This document shows, piece by piece, positions 52,009-61,517 of a stretch of DNA of 64,000 nucleotides (positions are counted from its first letter, which is position 1; every line of letters starts with the position of its first letter). Source of the DNA: Streptoalloteichus hindustanus. Lineage in GTDB: Bacteria; Actinomycetota; Actinomycetes; Mycobacteriales; Pseudonocardiaceae. Made by a program: the position numbers and the translations under genes. Location: NCBI RefSeq assembly GCF_900129375.1, contig NZ_FQVN01000015.1:58488-122487 (forward strand), read 5' to 3'. A model generated the notes under the pieces. It saw nothing but the letters and a program-made list of their open reading frames with translations. It was not told the origin of the DNA and did not search any database.

Positions 52009-54675
52009 TCACCGGGCCAGCGCGGCCCGGCCGGCCTCCAGCCGGGCGACCGGCACCCGGAAGGGTGAGCAGGACACGTAGTCCAGCCCGGCCTCGGCGA
52101 AGAAGTGGACCGAGGCCGGGTCGCCGCCGTGCTCCCCGCACACGCCGACCTCCAGGTCGGGCCGTGCGGCCCGGCCGCGCCGCACGGCCTGCCGGACCAG
52201 CTCGCCGACGCCGACCACGTCCAGGGTCTCGAACGGCGAGTCGGGCAGGACGCCGAGCTCCAGGTAGCGCGGGAAGAACGCGGACTCCACGTCGTCGCGG
52301 GAGAACCCCCACACCATCTGGGTCAGGTCGTTGGTGCCGAGGCTGAAGAAGTCGGCGTGCTCGGCGACCCGGTCGGCGGTCAGCGCCGCGCGGGGCACCT
52401 CGATCATCGTGCCGACCGGCACGTCCAGCCCGGCCGCGACCTCGGCCAGCACCGACCGGACCTCCGCCCTGGCCAGTGCCACCTCGGTCGCGTCGGCCAC
52501 CAGCGGAACCATGATCTGCGGCCGGGGGTTGCCGCCGGTCTCCGCGCACTCCACCGCGGCCTCGGCGATCGCCCGCACCTGCATCGCGTAGAGGCCAGGC
52601 AGCACCAGACCGAGCCGCACACCCCGCAATCCCAGCATCGGGTTGTGCTCGTGCAGCCGGCGCACCGCGCGCAGCAACCGCTCGTCCTCGGGGCGTTCCT
52701 CGGCCAGCGCCCGCGCGACCGCCACCCGGGCGGTCAGGTCCGCGAGGTCGGGCAGGAACTCGTGCAGCGGCGGATCGAGCAGCCGGATCGTGACCGGCAG
52801 GCCGTCCATCGCGCGCAGGATGCCCACGAAGTCGCCGCGCTGCAGGGGAAGCAGCTCGGCCAGCGCGCGTTCCCGCTCGGCGTCGGTGTCGGCCAGCACC
52901 AGCCGTTCGACGTGCTTGCGCCGCTCCCCCAGGAACATGTGCTCGGTCCGGCACAGCCCGATGCCGCCCGCGCCCATCCGGCGCGCCCGCTCGGCGTCCT
53001 CGGGGGTGTCGGCGTTGGCCCGCACCCCCAGTCGCCGCACGGCGTCGGCGTGCCGCACGAGGGTGTCGACGGCGCGGACCAGCTCCGCACCGCCGTCCTC
53101 CGTGCCGGGGGCGGGCAGCGCGCCCCGCTCGAAGTACTCGGCGACAGCGGAGGGCACCACCGGCACCTCGCCCAGGTAGACGGCCCCGGTGGTGCCGTCG
53201 ACGGACACCACGGCGCCCTCCTCGACGACCACCTCGCCGGGCCCCACCAGGCGCCGCCCGGCCACGTCCACCTCCAGCTCGTCCGCGCCGCACACGCAGG
53301 GCTTGCCCATGCCCCTGGCCACCACGGCGGCGTGCGAGGTCTTGCCGCCCCGGCTGGTCAGCACGCCCTGCGCGGCGACCAGCCCGGGCAGGTCGTCCGG
53401 GTTGGTCTCGCGGCGCACCAACACCACCCGCCGCCCGCGCGCCGCCCAGGCCGCCGCCGTCGCCGAGTCGAAGACGACCTCGCCGACGGCCGCGCCGGGG
53501 CTGGCGTTGACGCCGGTGGCCAGCCGGGGCCGGTCGGTCCCGGGGTCGAACCGGGGGAACAGCAGCTGGGCCAGCCGCGCGCCGGAGACCCGGCGCAACG
53601 CCTCGTCGGCGTCGATCAGGCCCTCCTCGGCCAGCCGCGCGGCGACCACGAACGCCGCGGCCGCGGTGCGCTTGCCCACCCGGGTCTGCAGAATCCACAG
53701 TTTCCCGCGCTCGATCGTGAACTCGATGTCGCACAGGTCGCGGTAGTGGCGCTCCAATGTGGACATCACGTCCAGCAACCGCTGGTGGGACAAGGGATCG
53801 AGCCGCTCCAGCTCGCGCAGCGGCACCGGGGTGCGCACACCGGCCACCACGTCCTCGCCCTGCGCGTTGGGCAGGTAGTCGCCGTAGGCGCCCTGCCGAC
53901 CGGTGGCCGGGTCCCTGGTGAACGCCACGCCGGTGCCGGAGTCGGGGCCGGCGTTGCCGAACACCATCGCGACCACGCTCACCGCGGTGCCCAGGTCGTC
54001 GGGAATCCGCTCGCGTTGGCGGTAGAGCACGGCGCGCGGCGTGTTCCAGCTCGCGAAGACCGCGCGCACCGCCAGCTCCAACTGCTCCCAGGGGTCCTGC
54101 GGGAACTCCCGCCCGGTGTGGCTGACCACCAGGTCCCGGTAGACCCCCACCAGGGACCGCAGGTCGGTCACGCCCATGCGCAGCTCGCCCCCGGGCGCGG
54201 CCCGGTGCAGGGCGTCGACGAAGGGCTCGTCGCGCATGCCCAGCACGGTGGTGCCGAACATGTGCACCAGTCGCCGGTAGCTGTCCCACGCCAACCGCTC
54301 GTCGGCGAAGCGCTGGGCGAGTCCGGCCACCGAGGCGTCGGTGAGCCCGACGTTGAGCACCGTCTCCATCATCCCGGGCATGGAGAACCGGGCCCCGGAA
54401 CGCACCGACACCAGCAGCGGGTCCTCGGGGTCGCCGAGCCGGCGGCCGGCCCGCCGCTCCAGCTCCGCCAGGTGCGCGCGCACCTGGGGCCACAGCTCCT
54501 CGGGCGGCGCGCCGGTCCGCAGGTGACGCCGGCAGGCCTCGGTGGTGATCACGAACCCGGGCGGGACCGGCAGCCCCAGCCGGGTCATCTCCGCGAGGTT
54601 CGCGCCCTTGCCACCGAGCAGGTCCGCGAGGTCGCGGTTCCCCTCGGCGAAGTCGTAGACGTACCTGGCCGACAT
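52009..54675 (-). CDS. ppdK: pyruvate, phosphate dikinase
   Basis: An 888-residue enzyme that converts pyruvate, ATP and phosphate to phosphoenolpyruvate, AMP and pyrophosphate. It begins VYDFAEGNRDLADLLGGKGANLAEM (ATP-grasp domain); the phospho-carrier His is in TSRGGKTSHAAVVARG; the C-terminal TIM barrel has GTNDLTQ and the catalytic Cys in GVCGEHGGD. Length is normal. ATG 54675 with GGAGG upstream is chosen although the frame stays open upstream. It stands alone on the minus strand. Confidence 0.95.
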   Translation of the reverse strand: MSARYVYDFAEGNRDLADLLGGKGANLAEMTRLGLPVPPGFVITTEACRRHLRTGAPPEELWPQVRAHLAELERRAGRRLGDPEDPLLVSVRSGARFSMPGMMETVLNVGLTDASVAGLAQRFADERLAWDSYRRLVHMFGTTVLGMRDEPFVDALHRAAPGGELRMGVTDLRSLVGVYRDLVVSHTGREFPQDPWEQLELAVRAVFASWNTPRAVLYRQRERIPDDLGTAVSVVAMVFGNAGPDSGTGVAFTRDPATGRQGAYGDYLPNAQGEDVVAGVRTPVPLRELERLDPLSHQRLLDVMSTLERHYRDLCDIEFTIERGKLWILQTRVGKRTAAAAFVVAARLAEEGLIDADEALRRVSGARLAQLLFPRFDPGTDRPRLATGVNASPGAAVGEVVFDSATAAAWAARGRRVVLVRRETNPDDLPGLVAAQGVLTSRGGKTSHAAVVARGMGKPCVCGADELEVDVAGRRLVGPGEVVVEEGAVVSVDGTTGAVYLGEVPVVPSAVAEYFERGALPAPGTEDGGAELVRAVDTLVRHADAVRRLGVRANADTPEDAERARRMGAGGIGLCRTEHMFLGERRKHVERLVLADTDAERERALAELLPLQRGDFVGILRAMDGLPVTIRLLDPPLHEFLPDLADLTARVAVARALAEERPEDERLLRAVRRLHEHNPMLGLRGVRLGLVLPGLYAMQVRAIAEAAVECAETGGNPRPQIMVPLVADATEVALARAEVRSVLAEVAAGLDVPVGTMIEVPRAALTADRVAEHADFFSLGTNDLTQMVWGFSRDDVESAFFPRYLELGVLPDSPFETLDVVGVGELVRQAVRRGRAARPDLEVGVCGEHGGDPASVHFFAEAGLDYVSCSPFRVPVARLEAGRAALAR

Positions 54676-54915
54676 GGTGGCCTCCCGTCGCGTGGCGCGG
54701 GGACGGCGGCGTCCCCGACCCCGGCGGCGAGACCGGGAAGCGCCGGACAGCCCGGACAGGGAGGTCGCTGTCATCAGGGGTCGCCGTGGACCGCTGTAGC
54801 GGTCATTGTCCGTCGATGTCGCGCCGTCGGCATCGGCCCAGCGCAGGAGGCCCACCACCGCCGCCAGTCCGCCGCCCGGTCCGCCGTACCGACTGCGACC
54901 TCCGCGCCGACCCAC

Positions 54916-55611
54916 TCACTCCACCACCGGGCGGATGCCGTGCAGGGCGTTGACGAGCCAGACCTCACGTCCGGCCAGGGCGGACAGGGTGCACCGCCGG
55001 CGCCGCACCGCGATCCCCCGCGCTTCGGCCTCGCGGCGAACCAGCGCAGCGGTCACACCCGGCAGGACGCGCAGCGCCGGGTCGGGCACGCACAGCGCAG
55101 CGCCGTCCCACCACAGCAGGCTCGCGGTCGCGGTCTCCCGCAGCAGGCCCGCGCCCGTGGTGAGCAGGACCTCGTCCGCGCCGACCCCGGCCGCCTCGCC
55201 GCGCAGCGCGGTCAACCAGCCGAGGTCCGGCCCCTTGCGACGGGGCGCCCGGCGGCGGTCGGCGGGGCCAGCGGCCCAGACCCGGACCACCTCGCCACGC
55301 CGCGGCGCGGGCCGGACCCGCACCTGGAGACGCGGGCCGGCGTCGGCGGCGTCGAGCTCCACCCGGGGGAACCACGCTCCCCGCCGGGGCAGCCGCGCCA
55401 GCGCCGCCGCCCAGAACGCGGCCAGCTCGCCGCCGGCGGTGCCGCCGACCTCGGCGCAGCCGGCGGCGAACCGGCGCTCGTGCAGGTCCAGGCCGCGGAC
55501 CCGGCCGTCCTCGACCAGCCACGAGTCAGCGACCAGCAGCCGCCGCGGCGCGTCGGGGCGCACGGACGCCAGGCCGCGACCTGGCTCCCACCGGAACAGC
55601 CCGACGTCCAT
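54916..55611 (-). CDS. class IV aminotransferase / aminodeoxychorismate-lyase-like
   Basis: A 231-residue fold-type IV PLP protein, short for the family. C-terminal EVWLVNALHGIRPV matches the aminodeoxychorismate lyase (PabC) signature, and ADEVLLTTGAGLLRETATAS corresponds to the cofactor-binding loop that normally reads NxxGxlxE-xxxxN. The conserved Lys for PLP is not evident in the usual place, so I am less sure of catalysis. Pathway uncertain. Confidence 0.75.
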   Translation of the reverse strand: MDVGLFRWEPGRGLASVRPDAPRRLLVADSWLVEDGRVRGLDLHERRFAAGCAEVGGTAGGELAAFWAAALARLPRRGAWFPRVELDAADAGPRLQVRVRPAPRRGEVVRVWAAGPADRRRAPRRKGPDLGWLTALRGEAAGVGADEVLLTTGAGLLRETATASLLWWDGAALCVPDPALRVLPGVTAALVRREAEARGIAVRRRRCTLSALAGREVWLVNALHGIRPVVE

Positions 55612-55818
55612 CCCGTCTCCCCCGACCCGGCCGGAAAGCGAACGACCCTCGCGTCAACATCCCCCGCCTGAGCGAAGGGTGACGAATGTGGTCACTAACG
55701 GTAGGTCACCCAATCAGTGGGGTACCGACCGGGCGATTGTGACGTACCGTGCGAGTGCACCCCGTCCGCACCTCGTGTGATGGCGTGCGCTCTCCACCAC
55801 CTGAACGGGGGCTGAGCA

Positions 55819-56085
55819 ATGTCGAGTGACAGTGCGAACACGACAGCTCATCGCGGCCCGGGCTCCAGTCCACTCGTCTGGGTACCGCCCGTCGAACACC
55901 TGCCCCGGCCGAGAACCGGAGCCCAACGCGCGTACTGCCTCGCGGAGTCCCTCGGCGTGACCCTCCCGGAACTGCTGGAGGAGCTGCGCGACCTGGGCTT
56001 CCGCGGGTGCACCCCGTCCTCGCTGATCGAGCTCGCCACGGCGCGGGAAGTCACCGAACGGCTGCACCGCCGGGTCGCCCGCTGA
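55819..56085 (+). CDS. small protein with IF2-N-like domain (88 aa)
   Basis: An 88-residue protein. The disordered N-terminal third is followed by LAESLGVTLPELLEELRDLG and EVTERLHRR, a short three-helix layout like the IF2 N-terminal domain (usually VYELAKELGVSSKELLxxLxxLG). Such modules bind the ribosome in IF2, or act as protein-binding adaptors. It stands alone with a separate promoter region. Function unknown. Confidence 0.6.
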   Translation: MSSDSANTTAHRGPGSSPLVWVPPVEHLPRPRTGAQRAYCLAESLGVTLPELLEELRDLGFRGCTPSSLIELATAREVTERLHRRVAR

Positions 56086-56578
56086 CCCAGCTACGCGCCC
56101 ATGCGGCGGGACGACGACCACTCCTCCCGCCGCACGGGTACGTAAGGGGCCCGCACGTCCACCCGGCAGAGCGCTCCTCAGGTGAAGGACCACGTCCACC
56201 CGTCGTCGAGCCGTCATCAGCGACCACCCGGCGTCGGCCGGCCACTTCGGAGCCGTTCCGCAGTGGACACCGGCCGAACCCGCACGTCTTCCGCCGGCAC
56301 GCCAGCCGCACGCGGTGAGCGCCGGCGGCTGATCGCGACGGAAGTCCTTTGCCCACAAGGAGGAAGCGCTCGCGGGTCGGAGCGGGCGAGCCGGGCCGCC
56401 ACCGCGACCACCATGTCCACAGTGGACTCCTGGCGCCGATCAACCGTCCTCTGTGGATTCCCCGCGAAGCCTCCTTTTCCACTGGGGAAACCGGAGTCCC
56501 CACCTGACAGACCAGCCACTCCGCGGAGATGGGATCATCGGCGAGGCGTCCCGCCCGTCAACCTCCAGGAGGTGGCCC
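56086..56578. other. intergenic region before peptide deformylase
   Basis: The 493 bases hold open frames on both strands, none with a ribosome site or protein-like motifs. Its right end carries the AGGAGGT site of the deformylase gene. Confidence 0.4.
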
Positions 56579-57091
56579 GTGCCCGTCCGACCGATCCGGA
56601 TCTTCGGCGACCCGGTGCTGCGCAGTCCCGCCAGCCCGGTCACGACCTTCGGCGACGACCTGCGCGCGCTGGTGCGCGACCTGCTCGACACCGTGGACCG
56701 CCCGGGGCGGGCCGGGGTGGCGGCGCCGCAGATCGGCGTCGGCCTGCGGGTGTTCAGCTACCAGGTCGACGGCGAGCACGGGTACGTGGTCAACCCGGAG
56801 GTGGTCGAGGTCTCCCCGGAGGTCCAGGACGGCGAGGAGGGCTGCCTGTCCGTGCCCGACCTGTGGTTCCCGACGCGCCGGGCCGCGCGGGCGGTCGTGC
56901 GGGGCGTGGACGTGCGCAACGAGCCGGTGGTGGTCAGCGGCGAGGGCCTGATGGCCCGGTGCCTCCAGCACGAGACCGACCACCTCGACGGCCTGCTGTA
57001 CCTGGACCGGCTCGACCCGGCCAACCGCAAGGAGGCGCTGCGGCAGGCCCGCCGCTCGGACTGGTTCCTGAACTCGGGCACCCGCCCCTGA
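56579..57091 (+). CDS. def: peptide deformylase
   Basis: A 170-residue deformylase removing the N-formyl group from new proteins. All three metal motifs are present: GVAAPQIGVG (motif 1, about residues 43-52), EEGCLSVPD (motif 2, with Cys) and HETDHLDG (motif 3, HExxH variant). The GTG at 56579 has AGGAGGT six bases upstream. It stands alone, so it may be a second deformylase beside the usual fmt-linked copy. Confidence 0.92.
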   Translation: MPVRPIRIFGDPVLRSPASPVTTFGDDLRALVRDLLDTVDRPGRAGVAAPQIGVGLRVFSYQVDGEHGYVVNPEVVEVSPEVQDGEEGCLSVPDLWFPTRRAARAVVRGVDVRNEPVVVSGEGLMARCLQHETDHLDGLLYLDRLDPANRKEALRQARRSDWFLNSGTRP

Positions 57092-57143
57092 CCCGCGCCG
57101 CGGCCGGGCGACACGACTCGCACCAGGACCGGACACCACCAAC

Positions 57144-57172
57144 TTGTACTCTTGTACATGGACATACGTACA
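57144..57172 (+). promoter_or_regulatory. GTAC-repeat operator candidate for the SMR/TetR unit
   Basis: TTGTAC occurs twice (from 57144 and 57152), and a third GTAC lies at 57168-57171 in inverted context (CGTACATG), all within 45 bases of the SMR start. Such clustered half-sites fit autoregulation by the TetR protein. Confidence 0.4.
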
Positions 57173-57186
57173 TGTTGGGGGTGTTC

Positions 57187-57507
57187 ATGGGCTACCTGCT
57201 CCTCGCCGTCGCGATCCTCGTCGAGATCGGGGCGACGTCCCTGCTCAAGCTCTCCGAGGGCTTCACCAGGCTGTGGCCCTCGGTGGGCGCCGTCGCCGGC
57301 TACCTCGTCGCCTTCGCGCTGCTCGCGCAGGTCATGCGCACCGTGCCGATGAGCGTCGCCTACGCGATCTGGGCCGGCGCCGGGGTGGCCCTGGTCGCCG
57401 CCGTCGGCGTCCTCGCCCTCGGCGAGCCGGTGAACCCGCTCAAGGTGGGTGGACTGGCGCTGGTCATCGCCGGTGTGGTCGCGCTGAACCTGTCCGGGGC
57501 GCACTGA
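57187..57507 (+). CDS. SMR-family multidrug efflux protein
   Basis: A 106-residue protein with four membrane segments. The essential Glu14 in LVEIGATSLLK and the later YAIWAGAGVAL match EmrE/QacC-type small multidrug resistance pumps that exchange protons for cationic drugs. ATG 57187 follows a GGGGGTG site; an in-frame ATG at 57172 is possible. The TetR gene starts inside its stop (TGATG), so the two are coupled. Confidence 0.9.
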   Translation: MGYLLLAVAILVEIGATSLLKLSEGFTRLWPSVGAVAGYLVAFALLAQVMRTVPMSVAYAIWAGAGVALVAAVGVLALGEPVNPLKVGGLALVIAGVVALNLSGAH

Positions 57508-58091
57508 TGACGCGGGGCGAGGGCCGCGGCGCGCGACGGCGGCAGGAGATCGTGGACGCGGCGACCCGCGTCGTGGCCGAGCGGGGCGTCGCCGGGCTGA
57601 CGCACCGGGTGGTCGCGCAGGCCGCCGAGGTCCCGCTCGGCTCCACCACGTACTACTTCGCCACCCTCGACGACCTGATCGAAGCCGTGTTGCTCCGCTC
57701 CGCCGACGACATGGCCCGGCAGACGTCCGAGTTCCTGGAGCGCAGCGCTCCCGACGACGTGCCGCACGCTCTCACCGCGCTGGTCGAGCGCTGGCTGGGA
57801 CCCGAACGGGAGTGCGTCGTCGTCGCGTACGAGCTGTACCTGGCCGCCCTGCACCGCCCCGCGCTCCGCACCCCGGCCCGGCGCTGGATGCTGGACTGCA
57901 CCCGGGCCCTGGCGGGCCACGTCCCCGACCCACTCACGGCCGAAGTGCTCACCCACCTGCTCAACAGCGTCGTGCTCGACGCGCTGGTCACCGGCGCCGC
58001 CCCCGGGCGGGACGAGCTGCTCGCCCAGTTCCGGTCCCTGCTGCCGGACGCGCGCCGGGAACACGAACGGGGCGCCAGCACCGCCGAGTAG
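57507..58091 (+). CDS. TetR-family repressor of the SMR pump
   Basis: A 194-residue TetR protein. The N-terminal helix-turn-helix is at about residues 10-55 (EIVDAATRVVAERGVAGLTH, then PLGSTTYYFATLDDL), followed by a TetR_C_13-like ligand domain. It overlaps the SMR stop by one base, so the drug pump and its regulator are co-expressed. GTAC repeats upstream of the pump are its likely operator. Confidence 0.9.
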   Translation: MTRGEGRGARRRQEIVDAATRVVAERGVAGLTHRVVAQAAEVPLGSTTYYFATLDDLIEAVLLRSADDMARQTSEFLERSAPDDVPHALTALVERWLGPERECVVVAYELYLAALHRPALRTPARRWMLDCTRALAGHVPDPLTAEVLTHLLNSVVLDALVTGAAPGRDELLAQFRSLLPDARREHERGASTAE

Positions 58092-58152
58092 GCGGCGCGG
58101 ACGCCCCGCGGGCGACGAGCGCCCAGTCCCCTGCAGCCCGATCTCCTACGGC

Positions 58153-59346
58153 TCAGTCCCGACGCCAGTCGATCCTGGCCTCCGGGAAGCGCGGCGAGGC
58201 CGCGTCCAGCAGCGCGGACGAGCCGCCCCGCAGGTGGTGGTCGAAGAACGCGGTGACGTAGGCGCGGGTCACCTCGGCGGCGCGCACGCCGTCGATGGTC
58301 CCGAACACGCCCTGGTACTGGTCAGCCGGCCACTTGTCCTTGAGGTTGTAGGCCGTCGCCAGCACACCGGGGTCCACGAAGCTCATGTGGCCGGCGCCGC
58401 CCACCAGCACCTGCCGCCCCCAGGCGCGGTGGCTCGCCCGGAACGACGTCAGCGACTCCTCCGGCCCCTCCTGGGTCAGCAGCAGGAACGGCCGGTCCAG
58501 ACCGCCCCGGGCCGCGCCCCACAGCGTGCCATCGATGTCGGCCCCCGCCCGGACCCGCGCGTCCGTCCTGGCCAGCTCGGCCGCGGCGGCCCCGCCGATG
58601 GAGTGGCCGAACGCGCCGATCCGGCTCCGGTCCAGCCGGCCGGCCAGCACCGAGGGCTGCCGCGCGCCGGTGATCTCGTCGAGCACGAAGCCCAGGTCGT
58701 CGGCCCGCACCCGGGTCTCCGCCGGCAGCGTCTCGGGCGTCGGGTCCGGCAGGCTCTGCGGGACGAACCGACCACCGGGCAGCTCGGTGGGGCTGTCGTG
58801 GGTGTGGTCCACCCCCACGACCACGAACCCGCGGCTGGCCAACTCCTCGGCCACCGCCGTGCCGGTGATCCGCGAGTTGCCCCGCCCCGGGCTGTAGAGC
58901 AGCACCGGCAGGCCACCGGGCGCCGCGATCGCCGGCGCCTTCTCCCTGGCGTTCGGCCGCACCGCGGCCACCGACCCGGCCGGCACGTCGAACCGGGCGT
59001 CGTACTCCGCGCCGACCTTCGCGGTGGTGTACCGGGCCCGGGGGAACCAGGCCGCCGCGGCGGTCGCCGGGTACCAGACCGTCACCATCAGCTCCCGTGG
59101 GCCGGGCTTCGGCGCCCACGGGTCCTGCCGTCGACTGTCCACCAGGTGCAGCGAGGTCGCGCCCACGCGGTGCGGGCCGGTCGGGACCGGCAGCGCCACG
59201 CCCGTGGTCGGTGCCACGCCCGTGGTCGGCGTCGCGCCGGCCACCGGCTCCGCCGCGACCGCCGGCGCGGCCGTGCCCACGGCCAGCGCCCCGGCCGCCG
59301 CCATCACCAGCGCCCCCAGACGACGTCTGCCCCATACCGGACCCAT
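58153..59346 (-). CDS. secreted alpha/beta-hydrolase (PAF-acetylhydrolase-like)
   Basis: A 397-residue protein. Residues 1-33 form a signal peptide (GRRRLGALVMAAAGALAVGTAAPAVAAEP). The nucleophile elbow is GHSIGG, the acid Asp is in ADIDGTLWG, and the catalytic His is in GGAGHMSF, matching secreted lipase/PAF-AH-type hydrolases. Two copies of TPTTGVA in the linker after the signal come from a short direct repeat. It is likely exported; substrate unknown. Confidence 0.88.
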   Translation of the reverse strand: MGPVWGRRRLGALVMAAAGALAVGTAAPAVAAEPVAGATPTTGVAPTTGVALPVPTGPHRVGATSLHLVDSRRQDPWAPKPGPRELMVTVWYPATAAAAWFPRARYTTAKVGAEYDARFDVPAGSVAAVRPNAREKAPAIAAPGGLPVLLYSPGRGNSRITGTAVAEELASRGFVVVGVDHTHDSPTELPGGRFVPQSLPDPTPETLPAETRVRADDLGFVLDEITGARQPSVLAGRLDRSRIGAFGHSIGGAAAAELARTDARVRAGADIDGTLWGAARGGLDRPFLLLTQEGPEESLTSFRASHRAWGRQVLVGGAGHMSFVDPGVLATAYNLKDKWPADQYQGVFGTIDGVRAAEVTRAYVTAFFDHHLRGGSSALLDAASPRFPEARIDWRRD

Positions 59347-59370
59347 CAGCCCCACTCCCTCACGGACCGT

Positions 59371-59389
59371 GCTCACCCGAACGGTGAGC
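59371..59389. promoter_or_regulatory. perfect inverted repeat upstream of the secreted hydrolase
   Basis: GCTCACC (59371-59377) and GGTGAGC (59383-59389) form a perfect seven-base inverted repeat with a five-base spacer, 25 bases upstream of the hydrolase start. Operator or leader hairpin. Confidence 0.4.
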
Positions 59390-59544
59390 GTTAGCCCGAA
59401 AGCATGACCCGACGGGGTGGAGATCATCAACAGGCGTTCCCCCCGCCGTTCCCGCCCGGGAGGGACGCCGATCGGACCCGAGCGGGAGGTCAGCGGCCCC
59501 GCGAACCCGCACAGTGGCCAGCAGCCACTGTGGGGGAGGACACG

Positions 59545-60489
59545 ATGCCCACCTTCCGGGACGCGGCCACAGTCCGCGCCCAGGAACCGCCGAGCACGCC
59601 GACCTCGATCACCAGAACCGCCGCGGCCCTCTGCGCCGCCGCGTTCGGCGCCGCCCTCGCCGAACCGCACCTGCCCGGCGGGCGGGACTACGCGGACGAC
59701 TTCGCCCCGGACTGGTCCCCGACGGTCGGCGCGGCCCTCGCCGTCCCCGCCCTGGTCCTGGCAAGGACCGCCGGACGCCGCGCGCCGCGCTCGCTCGTGC
59801 TCACCACGGGCAGCGCCGGGTGCGCGCTTCTCCTCTGGTCGGCCGGCGGCCTCGTCTTCGACCTGCTGCGCGCGGTCGCCCTGCTGGCCGGCGTGCTGAT
59901 CATTCCGTCCGAAGTGGACTGGCCCGGGATGCTGACCAGGGGGCTGGCGCTGGCCGCGACCAGCACGACCGCGGTCGCGTTGCGGGGATACCAGCGATCG
60001 GCGGCCGAGGGATGCCGCGGTTGTGGCCGCCCAGCCCACCGAACCCGCCCCTGGTTCGGCCTTCTGGCTCTGGTCGCCGCGCTCCCCCACACGCTGACCA
60101 AGGTGTACTGGTCACTCGGCGGCACTGCGGGCGCCACCGGCGAGCGGGAGGCCGACTTCGCCAACGGTTGGGGCGCGGTCGTTTCCGGCGTGCTCGCCAT
60201 GGTGTTGGCGCTGGCCCTCACCCAGGCCCGGCCCCGCGTCCTTCCACGTTGGACACTGCTTACCGCTGGATGGGCCGCGGCCGCCGTCCTGGTCGCCCCG
60301 AATCTGCCCGCGGTCACCGGACTGCTCCGGGACGTGCTCGGCGAGGCGCCACCGAGGGTTCGCCACGCGATCGCCCCGGAGGTGTTCCCCGTCGTCAGCT
60401 TCCTCGTCTGGGGAGTCGCACTTGGCTTGGCGACACAGGACTTCCAGCGACGAACACGAACACGAACACGATGCCCGAGACGCGAGTGA
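59545..60489 (+). CDS. multi-spanning membrane protein of unknown function
   Basis: A 314-residue protein with about seven hydrophobic segments. A cytoplasmic-type loop carries a CRGCGR pair. No known transporter family is recognised. ATG 59545 follows GGGGGAGGA. It is divergent from the secreted hydrolase and convergent with the phosphoesterase. Function unknown. Confidence 0.7.
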   Translation: MPTFRDAATVRAQEPPSTPTSITRTAAALCAAAFGAALAEPHLPGGRDYADDFAPDWSPTVGAALAVPALVLARTAGRRAPRSLVLTTGSAGCALLLWSAGGLVFDLLRAVALLAGVLIIPSEVDWPGMLTRGLALAATSTTAVALRGYQRSAAEGCRGCGRPAHRTRPWFGLLALVAALPHTLTKVYWSLGGTAGATGEREADFANGWGAVVSGVLAMVLALALTQARPRVLPRWTLLTAGWAAAAVLVAPNLPAVTGLLRDVLGEAPPRVRHAIAPEVFPVVSFLVWGVALGLATQDFQRRTRTRTRCPRRE

Positions 60490-60543
60490 CACAAACCTCG
60501 ACAGCCACTCGTTTGCCGTCCTCTATGGACAGTCCACGAAGGA

Positions 60544-61368
60544 CTAATCCACCTCTGCGAACGGCAGCGGCACCACCAGGCACGGGCCACCGAAGAACAA
60601 CCCGCCGTCGACGTCGACCACCCGCCCACCGGCATACACGTAAGGACCCTCGACGTTCCACGGGTCCACGCCCCGCACCACCGGGATCGGGCTGTGCCCG
60701 TGCACGATCCGGCGGCCACCGAGCTGGCCGAGCACCCGGTCCGCCGCCTCCGGCCCGTCCTCGGGGTCGAGGAACTCGCCCCGCCGGAACAACAACCGCA
60801 TCCGGTCGGTCCAGTACTCCGGCGACCGCTCGGCCAACACCCGGGACACCTCGGCGTTGACCTCCGCCAGCGAGTCGCCCAGCTCCAGGTAGGCGGTGGT
60901 GTCGGAGTGGACCAACAGGTGGTCGTCGACCACCGCCGCCACCGGCAGCCCGGACAGCCAGTCGACGTGCTCGTCGGTCAGCCGCTCCATGTCCTCGGCG
61001 CGCCCACCGTTGAGCTGCCACAGCTCCTCGTACGTGCGCGGGTTCGGCGCCACCGGCTCGTCGGGGAAGTGGTGGGCGCCGAGCAGGAGGAACTCGTGGT
61101 TGCCGAGCACGGCCCCGACCTCACCGCCGGCCGCGGCCGCCTGCTCGGCCAGCCGCATCACCAGCTCGATCACGCCGACCCCGTCCGGCCCCCGGTCGGT
61201 GAAGTCACCCAGGAACCACAACCGGCCGTCGCCGCCGGTCCAGTCGCCCGCCTCGTCCGTCAGGCCCGCCACGGCCAGCGCGGCCACCAGCGGATCACGA
61301 TGGCCGTGGACGTCTCCGACCACGTGCAGTGACCGTTCTTCGGGGGGCGCGGCCTGGTCGGAGGACAT
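60544..61368 (-). CDS. metallophosphoesterase
   Basis: A 274-residue calcineurin-type phosphoesterase. The metal motifs are HVVGDVHGHRD (GDxH), FLGDFTDRGPDG (GDxxDRG), LGNHEFLLLG (GNHE) and the C-terminal VHGHSPIP (GHS/T). The combination matches PPP-family/ApaH-like bacterial phosphatases. Substrate unknown. It starts at ATG 61368. Confidence 0.92.
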   Translation of the reverse strand: MSSDQAAPPEERSLHVVGDVHGHRDPLVAALAVAGLTDEAGDWTGGDGRLWFLGDFTDRGPDGVGVIELVMRLAEQAAAAGGEVGAVLGNHEFLLLGAHHFPDEPVAPNPRTYEELWQLNGGRAEDMERLTDEHVDWLSGLPVAAVVDDHLLVHSDTTAYLELGDSLAEVNAEVSRVLAERSPEYWTDRMRLLFRRGEFLDPEDGPEAADRVLGQLGGRRIVHGHSPIPVVRGVDPWNVEGPYVYAGGRVVDVDGGLFFGGPCLVVPLPFAEVD

Positions 61369-61430
61369 AACCCGAGCGTAGCCCGCCGAAACGCGTTCAT
61401 CCGCTCGGGCGATGTGACGAGGAACGCGAG

Positions 61431-61471
61431 CGGCGCGGGGAACCCGGAGCACTTCCGGGTTCCCCGCGCCG
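61431..61471 (-). terminator. 18-bp perfect hairpin after the M23 gene
   Basis: CGGCGCGGGGAACCCGGA (61431-61448) pairs perfectly with TCCGGGTTCCCCGCGCCG (61454-61471) around a five-base loop, about 46 bases downstream of the M23 stop. No T-tract. Confidence 0.8.
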
Positions 61472-61517
61472 TTCCCGTCGGTCGGGGTCGGTCAGGGGGC
61501 GACCCCGACCACGCGGC

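Noticed and set aside
56051..56503. 150-residue minus-strand frame before peptide deformylase
   Set aside because: No ribosome site and Arg/Gly/Ser-rich low-complexity translation.
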